A DNA stretch of 52,023 bases. It comes from Gammaproteobacteria bacterium. GTDB taxonomy: Bacteria > Pseudomonadota > Gammaproteobacteria > Pseudomonadales > Azotimanducaceae. Under the pieces are notes generated by a model. It was given only the letters and a program-made list of their open reading frames with translations. It searched no databases and had not been told where the DNA came from. Position 1 is the first letter of the stretch. Each line of letters starts with the position of its first letter. The DNA lies in contig JAPOYI010000030.1 of assembly GCA_026706665.1 (NCBI GenBank), positions 1 to 52,023 on the forward strand, read 5' to 3'. Shown one piece after another: positions 7,607-15,791 of the stretch. Made by a program: the position numbers and the translations under genes.

Positions 7607-9454
7607 ATGACGATGACCGAACCCAATGGCGGCGAGAGCTGGGACCTCGCGAGCGAATATCCCTCGGCTGACTGTACGGAAATCGACGCCGACTTCGCCG
7701 AGCTCGATGCGCTGTCCGACGCGCGCGACCGCGTGGCCGCCATCCTTCGTTCACTGATCGACGACGCCGAATCGCTGTCCGTTGACCGCGCGGAATCAGG
7801 CATAAGGGCGGCGCGTGAAGCCTTCGTCCTGGGCGAGGCGGCCGAGCGGATTCTGCACGACCTCGAAACCTATGCCGAATGTCTTCTGAGCGTGGACAGT
7901 TCCGATGAAGCGGGGCAGGCGTTGCTCGGGCGTTTGCAGGCGTACGTGAAACGCAACGACGCCGTCGCCGAACCGTTGCGGCAGTTTCTGGACCGCGTTC
8001 CCGACGCGGTGGCGGAAGCCTTCCTGGCCGACGAGCGAACCGCGCCGGCGCGTTTTGTCGTCGAACACGCGCGCAAGCGACGCCGGGAACGCTTGAGCCT
8101 GGACCAGGAGACCCTGGCCTCCAGCCTTGCGCAGGACGGCATTCACGCCTGGGGACGCCTCTATGATCAGCTCTCCGGGACGCTGACTTGCGACGTCACT
8201 GACAACGGCGCGACCCGCACCATCGGCCTGGCCGAAACCAGCGGCTTGCTCCTCGCGCCCGACAACAGCGTGCGCGAGAGCGCCTGGCGGGCCATCAACA
8301 CTGCCTGGGATCAACATGTCGAGTCCTGCTCGGCGGCGATAAACGCGATTGCCGGATGGCGCCTGGAAATGTGCGCTCGCCGCGGCACGCACTTCCTCGA
8401 CGCCCCGCTGCACATGAATCGAATCGAACGCGCGACGCTCGACACCATCCTCGGCGTGGCGGAGGAAACCATGCCGCTGGCGCGCCGCGCAGCCCGGCTG
8501 CAGGCGAAAGCCTACGGCAAGCAACGGTATGGCCCGTGGGATCAACGCGCTCCGGCCCCCTCGTCCGGCGCCCGCGCATCGGCGTCGATTCCCTACCGGG
8601 AGGCGATCGACATCATCGCGGCTTCATACGGGTCCATCGATCCCCGGATGGGAGAATTCGTCCGGATGATGTCGGCGAACCGCTGGATAGAAGGCACCGT
8701 GGGCGGTCGCAAGCGTCCGGGCGCGTATTGCACCCGTTTCAGGAAGTCACGCTCTCCGCGCGTCTACATGACCTACACGGGCGGCGCCAGCGACGTCATC
8801 ACCCTCGCCCACGAACTCGGACATGCGTTCCACGGCTGGGTGATGCGGGAACTGCCCGACTGCCAGCACCGCTACGGCATGTCCATCGCGGAAACGGCCA
8901 GCACATTCGGCGAAACCGTCGTTCGCAACGCGCTTCTCGAACGCGCCGAGACGCCGGCGGCGGAACTCGAAATCGTATGGCAGGAGGCCGAGGCGCTGAT
9001 CGCATTCATACTGAATATCCCGACCCGTTTCGAGTTCGAACGCAACTTCTACGAAGCGCGAGAGAAACGCCCGCAAAGGCCTGACGAACTGAAGGAAATG
9101 ATGAGCGCCGCGTGGCAAAAGTGGTACGGCGACAGCCTGTCGGAACCGGACCCGTTGTTCTGGGCAAACAAGCTCCACTTCTTTATTTCGGGCTTGAGCT
9201 TCTACAACTTCCCTTATCTCTTCGGCTACCTGTTCAGCCTCGGCGTCTACGCGCGCAGGGAAGCCAGGAGTGCCGGGTTCCTCGACCGTTACGAAGCATT
9301 GCTCCGGGATACGGGACGCACCACCGCCGAGGACCTTGCTGACAAGTACCTCGACGCCGACCTGACGCAACCGGACTTCTGGCGCGGCACGATCAGGATG
9401 CTCGAGTCTCGCATCGACTACTTCGAGACCCTGGTCGGGCACGCTGCGGGATAG
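7607..9454 (+). CDS. M3-family oligoendopeptidase (zinc metallopeptidase)
   Basis: 615 aa from ATG 7607, preceded by AGAGGAA. The zinc site is intact: His402-Glu403-x-x-His406 in LAHELGHAFHGW, with the third ligand Glu429 in MSIAETASTFGE. The region around it (YMTYTGGASDVITLAHELGH) and the C-terminal LHFFISGLSFYNFPYLFGYLFS segment are typical of the PepF/M3B branch of oligoendopeptidases, and length matches. It would hydrolyse short peptides in the cytoplasm; no signal peptide is present. It lies 21 nt behind the PEGA protein gene and probably shares its transcript. Confidence 0.92.
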   Translation: MTMTEPNGGESWDLASEYPSADCTEIDADFAELDALSDARDRVAAILRSLIDDAESLSVDRAESGIRAAREAFVLGEAAERILHDLETYAECLLSVDSSDEAGQALLGRLQAYVKRNDAVAEPLRQFLDRVPDAVAEAFLADERTAPARFVVEHARKRRRERLSLDQETLASSLAQDGIHAWGRLYDQLSGTLTCDVTDNGATRTIGLAETSGLLLAPDNSVRESAWRAINTAWDQHVESCSAAINAIAGWRLEMCARRGTHFLDAPLHMNRIERATLDTILGVAEETMPLARRAARLQAKAYGKQRYGPWDQRAPAPSSGARASASIPYREAIDIIAASYGSIDPRMGEFVRMMSANRWIEGTVGGRKRPGAYCTRFRKSRSPRVYMTYTGGASDVITLAHELGHAFHGWVMRELPDCQHRYGMSIAETASTFGETVVRNALLERAETPAAELEIVWQEAEALIAFILNIPTRFEFERNFYEAREKRPQRPDELKEMMSAAWQKWYGDSLSEPDPLFWANKLHFFISGLSFYNFPYLFGYLFSLGVYARREARSAGFLDRYEALLRDTGRTTAEDLADKYLDADLTQPDFWRGTIRMLESRIDYFETLVGHAAG

Positions 9455-9478
9455 GAGCCCTCAGCCGCCCGGCGGGAC

Positions 9479-9681
9479 GTACTTCCATGGAACAAACGCA
9501 TCCGGGGAGCGCCAGCGACCCGGGGCAATTGTTCCATGGGCGGCGAGCGGGGCCGGGCCACAGGCGGAGCCGCAGGCGACGGCTGTGGGGCACTTCCATG
9601 GAACAAATCTCGTTCCTTCCGCGTCCCGGCCGCCGGGTTCGGCGCTTCCATGGAAGTACACAGCCGTCGCCTTCGGCTCCG
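9479..9681. repeat. Palindrome-rich repeat element (TTCCATGGAA family)
   Basis: The gap between the M3 peptidase and the next coding remnant carries several copies of the palindrome TTCCATGGAA. GTACTTCCATGGAA (9479-9492) has its perfect 14-bp inverse at 9646-9659. ACTTCCATGGAACAAA occurs directly at 9481-9496 and 9592-9607. CCATGGAACAA (9485-9495) is inverted at 9529-9539. In addition, a 23-bp GC-rich segment at 9565-9587 is inverted at 9659-9681 with one mismatch. The nested inverted and direct repeats look like a small non-autonomous element or a structured RNA region. No transposase is present and no coding potential is evident. Confidence 0.7.
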
Positions 9682-9693
9682 GTCTTTTGCTTA

Positions 9694-9710
9694 CGAGGGG
9701 TTCCCCCTCG
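9694..9710. repeat. 7-bp perfect hairpin
   Basis: CGAGGGG (9694-9700) and CCCCTCG (9704-9710) form a perfect stem with a 3-nt loop, just after the TTCCATGGAA element. It is not followed by a T-run, so I do not call it a terminator. Confidence 0.5.
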
Positions 9711-9744
9711 CGCTCCCCTGTTCGAGGCCATCTTCCCGCAAATG

Positions 9745-9781
9745 CCATGAAAATCGATCTTCATGAAGACAATTTTCATGG
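9745..9781. repeat. Nested AT-rich palindrome
   Basis: CCATGAAAAT (9745-9754) pairs with ATTTTCATGG (9772-9781), and between them lies a second palindrome CTTCATGAAG (9759-9768). The 37-bp site is AT-rich in a GC-rich neighbourhood. It ends 9 nt before the first codon of the DUF4143 remnant, so it may be the scar of whatever removed the front of that gene, or an operator. Confidence 0.6.
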
Positions 9782-9790
9782 TATTGACTC

Positions 9791-10165
9791 ATGACGCGCC
9801 CCCGCGTCGGCGCGTCCTGGGAAGGGTTTGTTCTCGAGCAGGTGCTCGCCATGGAACCGCACGACGAAGCCTACTTCTGGGCGACGCATCAAGGTGCCGA
9901 AGTCGATCTGATACTGCGCCGGGGCGGGAGCCTCTATGGCGTCGAGTGCAAGTTCGCCGACGCGCCGCGCATGACGCCTTCCATTCGCAACGCCCTGGCT
10001 GATCTCGGCCTCGTCCGGGTGGCCGTGGTCTATCCCGGAACCCAGCGCTTCCCGCTCGAGGAGCGTGTCGAGGTGGTGCCGCTCGCGGCGTTGTCGCGGG
10101 GTGACCCGCTGTTCGACACGACCGGCCCGCAAGCCGAATCGCCAGACCAAACATCACCATCGTGA
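9791..10165 (+). pseudogene. C-terminal remnant of a DUF4143-type AAA ATPase
   Basis: The 124-residue frame starts at ATG 9791, with a TGA in frame at 9785-9787. It reads MTRPRVGASWEGFVLEQVL, then FWATHQGAEVDLILRRGGSLYGVECKF. This matches the C-terminal DUF4143 (restriction-endonuclease-like) part of prokaryotic AAA ATPases, in which WEGF-E and AEVDxxx-G-VExK are hallmarks. The expected ~270-residue ATPase part (Walker A and B) is absent, and the region before it is the palindrome-rich patch. I read this as a degraded gene, although the short frame is uninterrupted and could still be translated. Confidence 0.7.
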
Positions 10166-10255
10166 CCAGCGGCAGCGTTTCGGCCAGCTTCGCCTTGACA
10201 CCCCCGCTGCACCTGCACAGACTCGAACGGCACCAACAGGAGGACCGAACCGTCC

Positions 10256-10981
10256 ATGATCGAAAGACACCTCGATATCGTGACCGCCGACGGCGACATG
10301 AATTCCTTCATCGTCTATCCCGAAGAGGGAGGCCCGTATCCGCTCGTCCTCTTCTACATGGACGCGCCAGGAAAGCGCGAAGAATTGCACGACATGGCCC
10401 GGCGGATCGCCACCGTCGGCTACTACGTCATTCTGCCGAACCTCTACTATCGGCAGGTGCGCGAGTTTCACCTGTACCTTCCCGGCGCCACCCGCGAGCG
10501 CATGCGCGAACTGATGGACGGGCTTTCCAATGCCATGGTGTGCCAGGACACGCAGGCGATGCTAGATTTCGCGGCGTCCGAATCTTCCGCTCGGGAGGGG
10601 CCGGTGGGAGCGGTGGGCTACTGCATGAGTGGCCCGTTCGTATTCGCGGCCGCGGCCGAGTTTCCGGATCGGATAAAGGCGTCGGCGTCGTTGCATGGGG
10701 TGAAGCTCTACGGCGACGCGCCGGACTCCCCGCACCTGACCGCGGACCGCATCCAGGGTGAAATCTATTTCGGTTGCGCGGAGACGGACAATTGGGCACC
10801 GCCGGAACTGGTCGATGCCCTGGACAAACATCTCGCGTCCACCGGGATCAACTACCGCATCGAGTGGTATCCCGGCACGAACCACGGTTTCGTCTTTCCG
10901 CAACGCGAGGGGATGTACCACAAGGCGTCGGCGGAGAGACACTGGGAGCGCCTGTTCGCGCTGTTCCAGCGCAATCCTTGA
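10256..10981 (+). CDS. Dienelactone hydrolase family alpha/beta hydrolase
   Basis: 241 aa from ATG 10256, with GGAGGA about 13 nt upstream. The fold markers of the family are present: a first strand (PLVLFYMDAPG), the nucleophile elbow GYCMSG with Cys123, an acid in ETDNWAP (Asp178) and the terminal His210 in GTNHGFVFP. A cysteine nucleophile is characteristic of dienelactone hydrolases and separates them from serine esterases. The substrate is unknown; family members cleave lactone or ester bonds in aromatic breakdown. The gene is followed 25 nt later by a TauD-like dioxygenase, suggesting a small catabolic operon with the transporter behind it. Confidence 0.88.
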   Translation: MIERHLDIVTADGDMNSFIVYPEEGGPYPLVLFYMDAPGKREELHDMARRIATVGYYVILPNLYYRQVREFHLYLPGATRERMRELMDGLSNAMVCQDTQAMLDFAASESSAREGPVGAVGYCMSGPFVFAAAAEFPDRIKASASLHGVKLYGDAPDSPHLTADRIQGEIYFGCAETDNWAPPELVDALDKHLASTGINYRIEWYPGTNHGFVFPQREGMYHKASAERHWERLFALFQRNP

Positions 10982-11006
10982 TCCGGCCGAGCCACGGGAG
11001 AGCCCG

Positions 11007-11873
11007 GTGAAAATCGCACCAAGCACGGCGACACTGGGCGCCACGGTTACCGGGGTACGCCTGGACGCCTTGTCCGATCGCGAGTGGCAGACCATCGAAG
11101 ACGCATTCCACGAGTACGCGGTCCTCGTCTTTGCCGGCGCAAACCTCTCCGAACCGGAGCACATCGCCTTCAGCCGCCGGTTCGGCCCGCTCGAACGCAC
11201 CCTGTCGCAACGGTCCGACAGACAGGAGATTTCCCTATTGTCCAACGTCGCGCAGGACGGCGGGATCGCGAAACCCGACGACAACCTGGGACTGTTTCTC
11301 AAGGGCAACCGCTACTGGCATACGGATTCTTCGTTCAAGAAGGTGGGCGCCAAGGTGTCTCTCCTGCGCGCCGTGGAAGTCCCTGATTCCGGCGGCGACA
11401 CGGAGTGGGCCGACATGCGCGCCGCCTGGGACGCGCTCGATTCCGATACCCAACGGCGGCTCGAAGGTCTCGTCGCGGTGCATTCCTACGCCTACTCGCA
11501 AGGCAAGGTCGGAGGTATCGCCCTGCTGAACAAGCGCGAGCAGGATGCGCTACCGCCCGTGCGCCAACCGGTTATGCGCGTACATCCGGCGACGGGCCGA
11601 AAGAACCTCTACGTGGGCCGTCACGCATCGCATATCGTCGACATGCCGGTTGAGGAGGGCCGGACTCTGCTCGAACAATTGACACGGGAGGCGTGCCAGG
11701 CGCCTCGGATTTTCCGTCATCGCTGGGAGGCCGGAGACATCGTTGCCTGGGACAACCGGTGCGTGCTGCATCGAGGACATCCCTGGCCGTACGACCAGCC
11801 CCGCGTCATGAAACGCACCACGGTCGCGGGAGACGGCGACAACCCCTGGGCGATCAGCGAAGTCGGCGCGTAG
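11007..11873 (+). CDS. TauD/TfdA-family Fe(II)/2-oxoglutarate dioxygenase
   Basis: 288 aa from GTG 11007 (MKIAPSTATLGATVTGVRLD), with CGGGAG shortly upstream. The open frame continues further 5' but overlaps the hydrolase gene. The iron site is complete: His105-x-Asp107 in YWHTDSSF and the distal His255 in VLHRGHPW, with the 2-oxoglutarate-binding Arg in PRVMKR. The N-terminal ATVTGVRL and YAVLVFAG patterns match TfdA- and TauD-like enzymes. It would hydroxylate a small acid (such as a sulfonate or aryloxy acid) using O2 and 2-oxoglutarate; the true substrate cannot be read from sequence. It lies between a dienelactone hydrolase and an MFS transporter. Confidence 0.9.
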   Translation: MKIAPSTATLGATVTGVRLDALSDREWQTIEDAFHEYAVLVFAGANLSEPEHIAFSRRFGPLERTLSQRSDRQEISLLSNVAQDGGIAKPDDNLGLFLKGNRYWHTDSSFKKVGAKVSLLRAVEVPDSGGDTEWADMRAAWDALDSDTQRRLEGLVAVHSYAYSQGKVGGIALLNKREQDALPPVRQPVMRVHPATGRKNLYVGRHASHIVDMPVEEGRTLLEQLTREACQAPRIFRHRWEAGDIVAWDNRCVLHRGHPWPYDQPRVMKRTTVAGDGDNPWAISEVGA

Positions 11874-11926
11874 GGTCAATTCGACGTGTTCGCACTTCCC
11901 GAGACGCCCGAGCCACGGAGGGCGGC

Positions 11927-13396
11927 GTGCGCGATTCCGTAGCTGTGCCGCGTGCCAGCGGGAATTCGAGGGACCGACTGGTCCCGTTTTCGAGCAAGTT
12001 GGCTTTCGGGGTCGGACAGTTTGCCGAGGGCCTCAAAAACACCGCCTTCAGTGCATTTGTCCTGTTCTACTACAATCAGATACTGGGGATGCCGGGCACC
12101 CTCGCCGGGTTGGCGCTCTTCATCGCGCTGATGTTCGACGCCGTCACGGACCCCGTGGCCGGCTCCCTCTCCGACAACCACCGATCCCGCCTCGGTCGGC
12201 GCCACCCCTTCATGTACGCGTCCGCACTGCCCCTGGGCCTGGCGTTCAGCGGGTTATTCGCCCCGCCGAGCGGGTTGGGCGAGTGGGGTCTTTTCGCGTG
12301 GCTGGCCGTATTCGCGATCCTCACGCGCGCCGCGATGACGCTCTACCACGTCCCTCACCTGGCGCTCGGCGCGGAAATGACCGAGGACTTCAGCGAACGG
12401 ACCCGGGTGGTGGCATACCGGCAGTTCTTCAGTGCGGCGGGTGCGGCGGGCGCGTGGATCATTGGTCTCATATGGTTCTTGGCCGATGACAGGGGCGGCC
12501 GACTCGCCGCCGACAACTATCCCCCTTTTGCTGTCGTCCTCGCGATACTGATGGTCGTGACCATCTGGTGGTCCGCGTACGGAACGCAAAAGGAGATTCC
12601 CTTCCTGATCCAACCCGCGCCGCGACCAAAAATCAATCCAATTGTTCGGATGTGCCGCGACCTGCTGGAAGGATTCGGGAACCGCTCCTTTACGTGGCTC
12701 TTCAGCGGCGTGTTGATCATCTACGCCATGGTCGGCGTCAACAGCGTCCTGGACCTCTACATGTTCCAGTACTTCTGGGATCTGGCGGACGGCGAGATCC
12801 TGCAGCTTCAAATGACCGCGATCCTGGGCCTCCTGATCGGCGCATTCCTGACCGCACCGCTGTTGCGCCGCACGGGCAAGCGTTTCGGCGTCGTGCTCGG
12901 CGCCCTCGTCTGGGCCGCCTGCCAGGTCATTCCCGTGGTGATGCGGCTCGTGGACGCGCTGCCCGAGAACGGGACCGAAGAACTCGTCTGGATCCTGACG
13001 GGGTTCAAGTTTGTCCAGGGCCTGATCATGCAACAGGCGCTGGTGGCCTTCGGTTCAATGATGGCCGACGTCGCGGACGAGCACGAGTACACGACCGGCG
13101 CACGTCACGAGGGCATCTTCTTCGGCGCCGTCTCCTTCTCCGGCAAGGCAACTTCCGGCCTCGGCAACTTCATCGGCGGCATTGGCCTCGACATCATCAG
13201 CTGGCCGCGCGGGGCGGAGATTCAGACGAGCGCGGACGTGCCAGCGGAAACGATCGCCAACCTGGGCATCCTGTATGGCCCCTGCGTTGCCGTCTTGTCC
13301 GTGGTCGCCGTGTGGTGCTTCACGCGCTACAGGCTCAACCGCGCGCGTCACGCGGAAATCCTCGCCGCGCTGAGCGCGCGACGCCGCGAAAGCTGA
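11927..13396 (+). CDS. MFS transporter, GPH (glycoside-pentoside-hexuronide) type
   Basis: 489 aa from GTG 11927, chosen because ACGGAGGG lies 6 nt upstream; the in-frame extension before it overlaps the dioxygenase gene. About 12 membrane segments can be traced. The family signature after helix 2 is clear: MFDAVTDPVAGSLSDNHRSRLGRRHPFMY, as in MelB/GPH cation symporters. Other marks are YHVPHLALGAEMTEDFSERTRV and the late VADEHEYTTGARHEGIFFG segment. It would import a sugar-like or anionic solute with H+ or Na+ across the inner membrane. Its position after the hydrolase and dioxygenase suggests that it feeds their pathway, which is inference. Confidence 0.9.
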   Translation: MRDSVAVPRASGNSRDRLVPFSSKLAFGVGQFAEGLKNTAFSAFVLFYYNQILGMPGTLAGLALFIALMFDAVTDPVAGSLSDNHRSRLGRRHPFMYASALPLGLAFSGLFAPPSGLGEWGLFAWLAVFAILTRAAMTLYHVPHLALGAEMTEDFSERTRVVAYRQFFSAAGAAGAWIIGLIWFLADDRGGRLAADNYPPFAVVLAILMVVTIWWSAYGTQKEIPFLIQPAPRPKINPIVRMCRDLLEGFGNRSFTWLFSGVLIIYAMVGVNSVLDLYMFQYFWDLADGEILQLQMTAILGLLIGAFLTAPLLRRTGKRFGVVLGALVWAACQVIPVVMRLVDALPENGTEELVWILTGFKFVQGLIMQQALVAFGSMMADVADEHEYTTGARHEGIFFGAVSFSGKATSGLGNFIGGIGLDIISWPRGAEIQTSADVPAETIANLGILYGPCVAVLSVVAVWCFTRYRLNRARHAEILAALSARRRES

Positions 13397-13411
13397 CGGT
13401 CGGTACGGAGG

Positions 13412-14095
13412 TCAGGCAGGCAGTGGCACAGCCTGGACTTCGTCCGCCGTTCGGCGACGCTCGAGTTCGCTAAGGAACTCCCAAAGTCCCCGGGCGCACT
13501 CCGAGGCCGCCGCCTCGGCCTGTTCGCCCTGCTCCGTCGTCAGGCCATCGATCTGCTCTCGCAGGGTGCGCGAGTGATATACGTCGGCCTTGGCGTGGAC
13601 CTTGAAGAACGCAAGGGTCCGTTCGTCCGTGATGTCGTAGGTTTCGCTCAGTGAACTGACCTTGGTTTCGGCGATCTCCGGAATCTGCGACTCGTAGGCA
13701 TACAATGCGCCCAGCCCCTCGGCGTAGGAACTCCGAATACGCCCGAGGAACGTGTCGATGAGCTTCGCGGTTGCCGCGTCCCGGCAGCCTTCCACCGCTT
13801 CGCGCGACTCGCCCAACCCTTCCGCAAACCGAAGCCATAGCTCGGGATGGTGCTCGTCCCCGGACTCCTCGTCGACCAGGTTGTCGAGGAGCGCTCTCCT
13901 CGCGTCGAGGTCTTCGCACTGGCTATGGACTCCGCTGACATAGCGGGGGAACGCGAGCACGTGGGCGAAATAGGACTTCGCATAGCCGCGCATGTCATCT
14001 TCGGTGAGTTCCCCCGCGACCCAGGCGCGATAGTAGGCGTGATCCAGTAGTCGCGTTCGGGAGATGGTGTCGTCCAATCGAGCGGAAAGCGTCAT
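13412..14095 (-). CDS. CADD-like (TenA/PqqC-fold) protein, putative p-aminobenzoate synthesis oxygenase
   Basis: 227 aa. ATG 14095 is preferred over the TTG 14110 because TTGAGGAGC gives a Shine-Dalgarno just upstream. The sequence (LLDHAYYRAWVAGELT ... YAKSYFAHVLAFPRYVSGVHSQCED) matches the Chlamydia CADD family. Metal-ligand spacing is preserved: Glu76, His83, Glu135, and His167-x3-Asp171-x2-His174 in KVHAKADVYHSR. From memory of the chlamydial work, CADD uses its own tyrosines and a lysine to build p-aminobenzoate. By spacing, Tyr22, Tyr38 and Lys145 here fall at those places. This suggests an alternative route to pABA for folate. It converges with the MFS gene (15-nt gap). Confidence 0.85.
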   Translation of the reverse strand: MTLSARLDDTISRTRLLDHAYYRAWVAGELTEDDMRGYAKSYFAHVLAFPRYVSGVHSQCEDLDARRALLDNLVDEESGDEHHPELWLRFAEGLGESREAVEGCRDAATAKLIDTFLGRIRSSYAEGLGALYAYESQIPEIAETKVSSLSETYDITDERTLAFFKVHAKADVYHSRTLREQIDGLTTEQGEQAEAAASECARGLWEFLSELERRRTADEVQAVPLPA

Positions 14096-14130
14096 TTCGT
14101 TGCTCCTCAAGTCAGGTGTGCTTCAAGGGA

Positions 14131-14169
14131 TCGGGCGCAAAATTGTAGCCTACCCCTTGCGCCCCGATG
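14131..14169. repeat. Imperfect long hairpin upstream of the CADD-like gene
   Basis: ATCGGGCGCAA (14131-14141) pairs with TTGCGCCCCGAT (14158-14169), an 11-bp stem with a single bulged base and a 16-nt loop. It lies 36 nt before the minus-strand CADD-like start, at the boundary with the scrambled RHS fragments. It could be an operator or leader hairpin for that gene, or the end of the island. Confidence 0.45.
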
Positions 14170-14179
14170 CGACACGGGT

Positions 14180-14842
14180 TAGCCACTTTTGGTCGTTCCG
14201 CAACGAAAGAACAGTTGCGTGATGTCGGGAATGCCGACCACCGCCACCTGGCCGGTCACGTTGAACAAGACCGAGAAGTAGGCGATGCCGAAGAAAGAGC
14301 GCGGATGAATCGTAGGAGGTCCATCCGCTGTCGCCCACGCCGCCTCCCGAATAGTTGTAGATGGCACTGGGAAAGGAGTTCCAGGTCTGAGCGATCCACG
14401 ACGAGATGGATACCGCTGCGAAGAAGATGTCCGCCCGCTCGGGTCCTTGCGAGGTCCTTGCGTAAGTCCCCTATGGCGCCACCGCTGTCTGTGCGGTCCT
14501 GTGAACCCGCCCCTTCTGTTGACACCAGGATTTGCTGCGCGCTTGGCATTCTTAGCGGCCTTGTATGCGTCGTATGCTCGAGCCGCACCCTTGACGCCAA
14601 CGCGACCCAAGTATCCCATCCCCGTCAGGGTGACGCCAACCTCGATGGCGCCGAACAAGGTCTGGGTCAATGTCCGGGTCGCTGTCGCGCTGCCGCCCAG
14701 CTTCGTCGTCGCTGTCGTGAGCCGGCCCAGCGGGTCGTAGGCGAACTCCTCCTTCTTCGCGTTGTTGCCGCCGATGCGGCTCGCCCGGCTCGCGAGCAGG
14801 CCGTCGCTGCGCCACGCGTAGGCGTTGTCCTGATACTCGGTT
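14180..14842 (-). pseudogene. Scrambled, displaced RHS segments
   Basis: Three blocks nearly identical to parts of the intact RHS gene at 16851-25376 lie here joined in an order the intact gene does not have. Read on the minus strand, block 1 (about 14842-14690) equals the RHS core near 18612-18760 (DNAYAWRSDGLLASRAS ... PLGRLTTATTKLGG). Block 2 (about 14663-14456) equals the tip near 17040-17250 (FGAIEVGVTLTG ... GRVGVKGAARAYDAYKA). Block 3 (about 14430-14213) resembles 17370-17580, an earlier tip portion (FGIAYFSVLFNVTGQVAV), in a shifted frame. Frameshifts at the joints prevent one product. It is a relic of tip exchange or deletion, as found beside many RHS loci. Confidence 0.8.
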
Positions 14843-14978
14843 GCCCCCAAACGCTCGAACGGACCTGCTCGGACCTGCCCACTAGTTGACAGTTCAGCTT
14901 TGGGGCGAAGCCTCCGTGATTTCAGCGGAATCGCCGGTTGCGATCGACCTACGACGCTCGACGCGCGCCATCCCCGCG

Positions 14979-15506
14979 CTACTTCCGGTCTTTGGCCCTC
15001 AGTCTCGCTTCCCACGCTTCATCGAGTTTCCGATACTCTTCGTCACATACGGACCTCGCCGGATTGAGGCGGCAAAACTCCAGGCCGAACCGGTCCTCCA
15101 ACGTGTGCTTGATTTCGAAGGCCAGACGATCCAGGGCCTCAACCGACATGCCTCTCTCGTCGAAAAATGCCAACGAGATGAGACTCATGTCGGGGTCGTC
15201 GTCGGTGCCGAAATCTTGGTTGCGTACGATCAAGGTCCACCTATTGCGCTCGTACGAACGGTCGTCCCAATACATGAAGGTGACGAATACGTCATCGCTT
15301 CGAGTCACCGACTTGCTCTGTTCGTGCACGACCAGGTCCCAACGCGACGCGACCTCGCGCAGGTATTGCTCGACATCGCCAGCCATCGACTTGTCGAACG
15401 CGGCCCGGTAGGCGACGTACGGAGGCTCGTGCGTGCCGCACGACGCCGCCGCAAGAGCCAGCCAAAGCCACATCGTATTTTGAACCGTCTGGATTGCGAA
15501 TCTCAT
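14979..15506 (-). CDS. Putative lipoprotein, hypothetical
   Basis: 175 aa from ATG 15506 (MRFAIQTVQNTMWLWLALAAASCGTHEPPY). The front is a short lipoprotein-type signal: a hydrophobic core followed by AAASC-G, where Cys would be lipidated. An in-frame start further upstream exists but hides the signal. The mature part is acidic, mixed alpha/beta (VFVTFMYWDDRSYERNRWTLIVRNQDFG) and matches no family I recognise. It sits between the displaced RHS pieces and two immunity-like genes on the same strand, so a former immunity role at the membrane is possible but unproven. The 285 nt between it and the next gene (15507-15791) hold no gene, only a small inverted repeat. Confidence 0.55.
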   Translation of the reverse strand: MRFAIQTVQNTMWLWLALAAASCGTHEPPYVAYRAAFDKSMAGDVEQYLREVASRWDLVVHEQSKSVTRSDDVFVTFMYWDDRSYERNRWTLIVRNQDFGTDDDPDMSLISLAFFDERGMSVEALDRLAFEIKHTLEDRFGLEFCRLNPARSVCDEEYRKLDEAWEARLRAKDRK

Positions 15507-15602
15507 TCCTGTTTTCTCAAGGCCCGTACTACGGATAGGGCGGGCCGCGTTCCCGGGGCGGATGTCCAAACCGGCCCAGAACATCCGCTGCTCCTGGTCG
15601 GA

Positions 15603-15632
15603 GTGTCAACACTCCCACGGCGTTGTTGACAC
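15603..15632. repeat. 9-bp inverted repeat in immunity-region gap
   Basis: GTGTCAACA (15603-15611) is the inverse of TGTTGACAC (15624-15632), and GAGTGTCAACACTC at 15601-15614 is itself palindromic. The 14-mer TGTTGACACCAGGA here also appears in the displaced RHS block near 14518, hinting at past recombination between these spots. Confidence 0.5.
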
Positions 15633-15791
15633 CAGGAGTCCCGCGCTGGCCGACGGCCGCGACGCCGAACGCGTCATCGGTTCCTGGCTCCGCTTCGGTA
15701 GGCCAAGGGGGCGTACTTCCGGTTCGTCGTCCGCTTACCACCCGTACCATCGTGGAAGCCCGCCAAGTTGAGGCCTGCGCGGTGGGGTCAA

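Noticed and set aside
9479-9781. CRISPR array
   Set aside because: Repeats are palindromic and unevenly spaced, with no constant repeat-spacer pattern and no cas genes.
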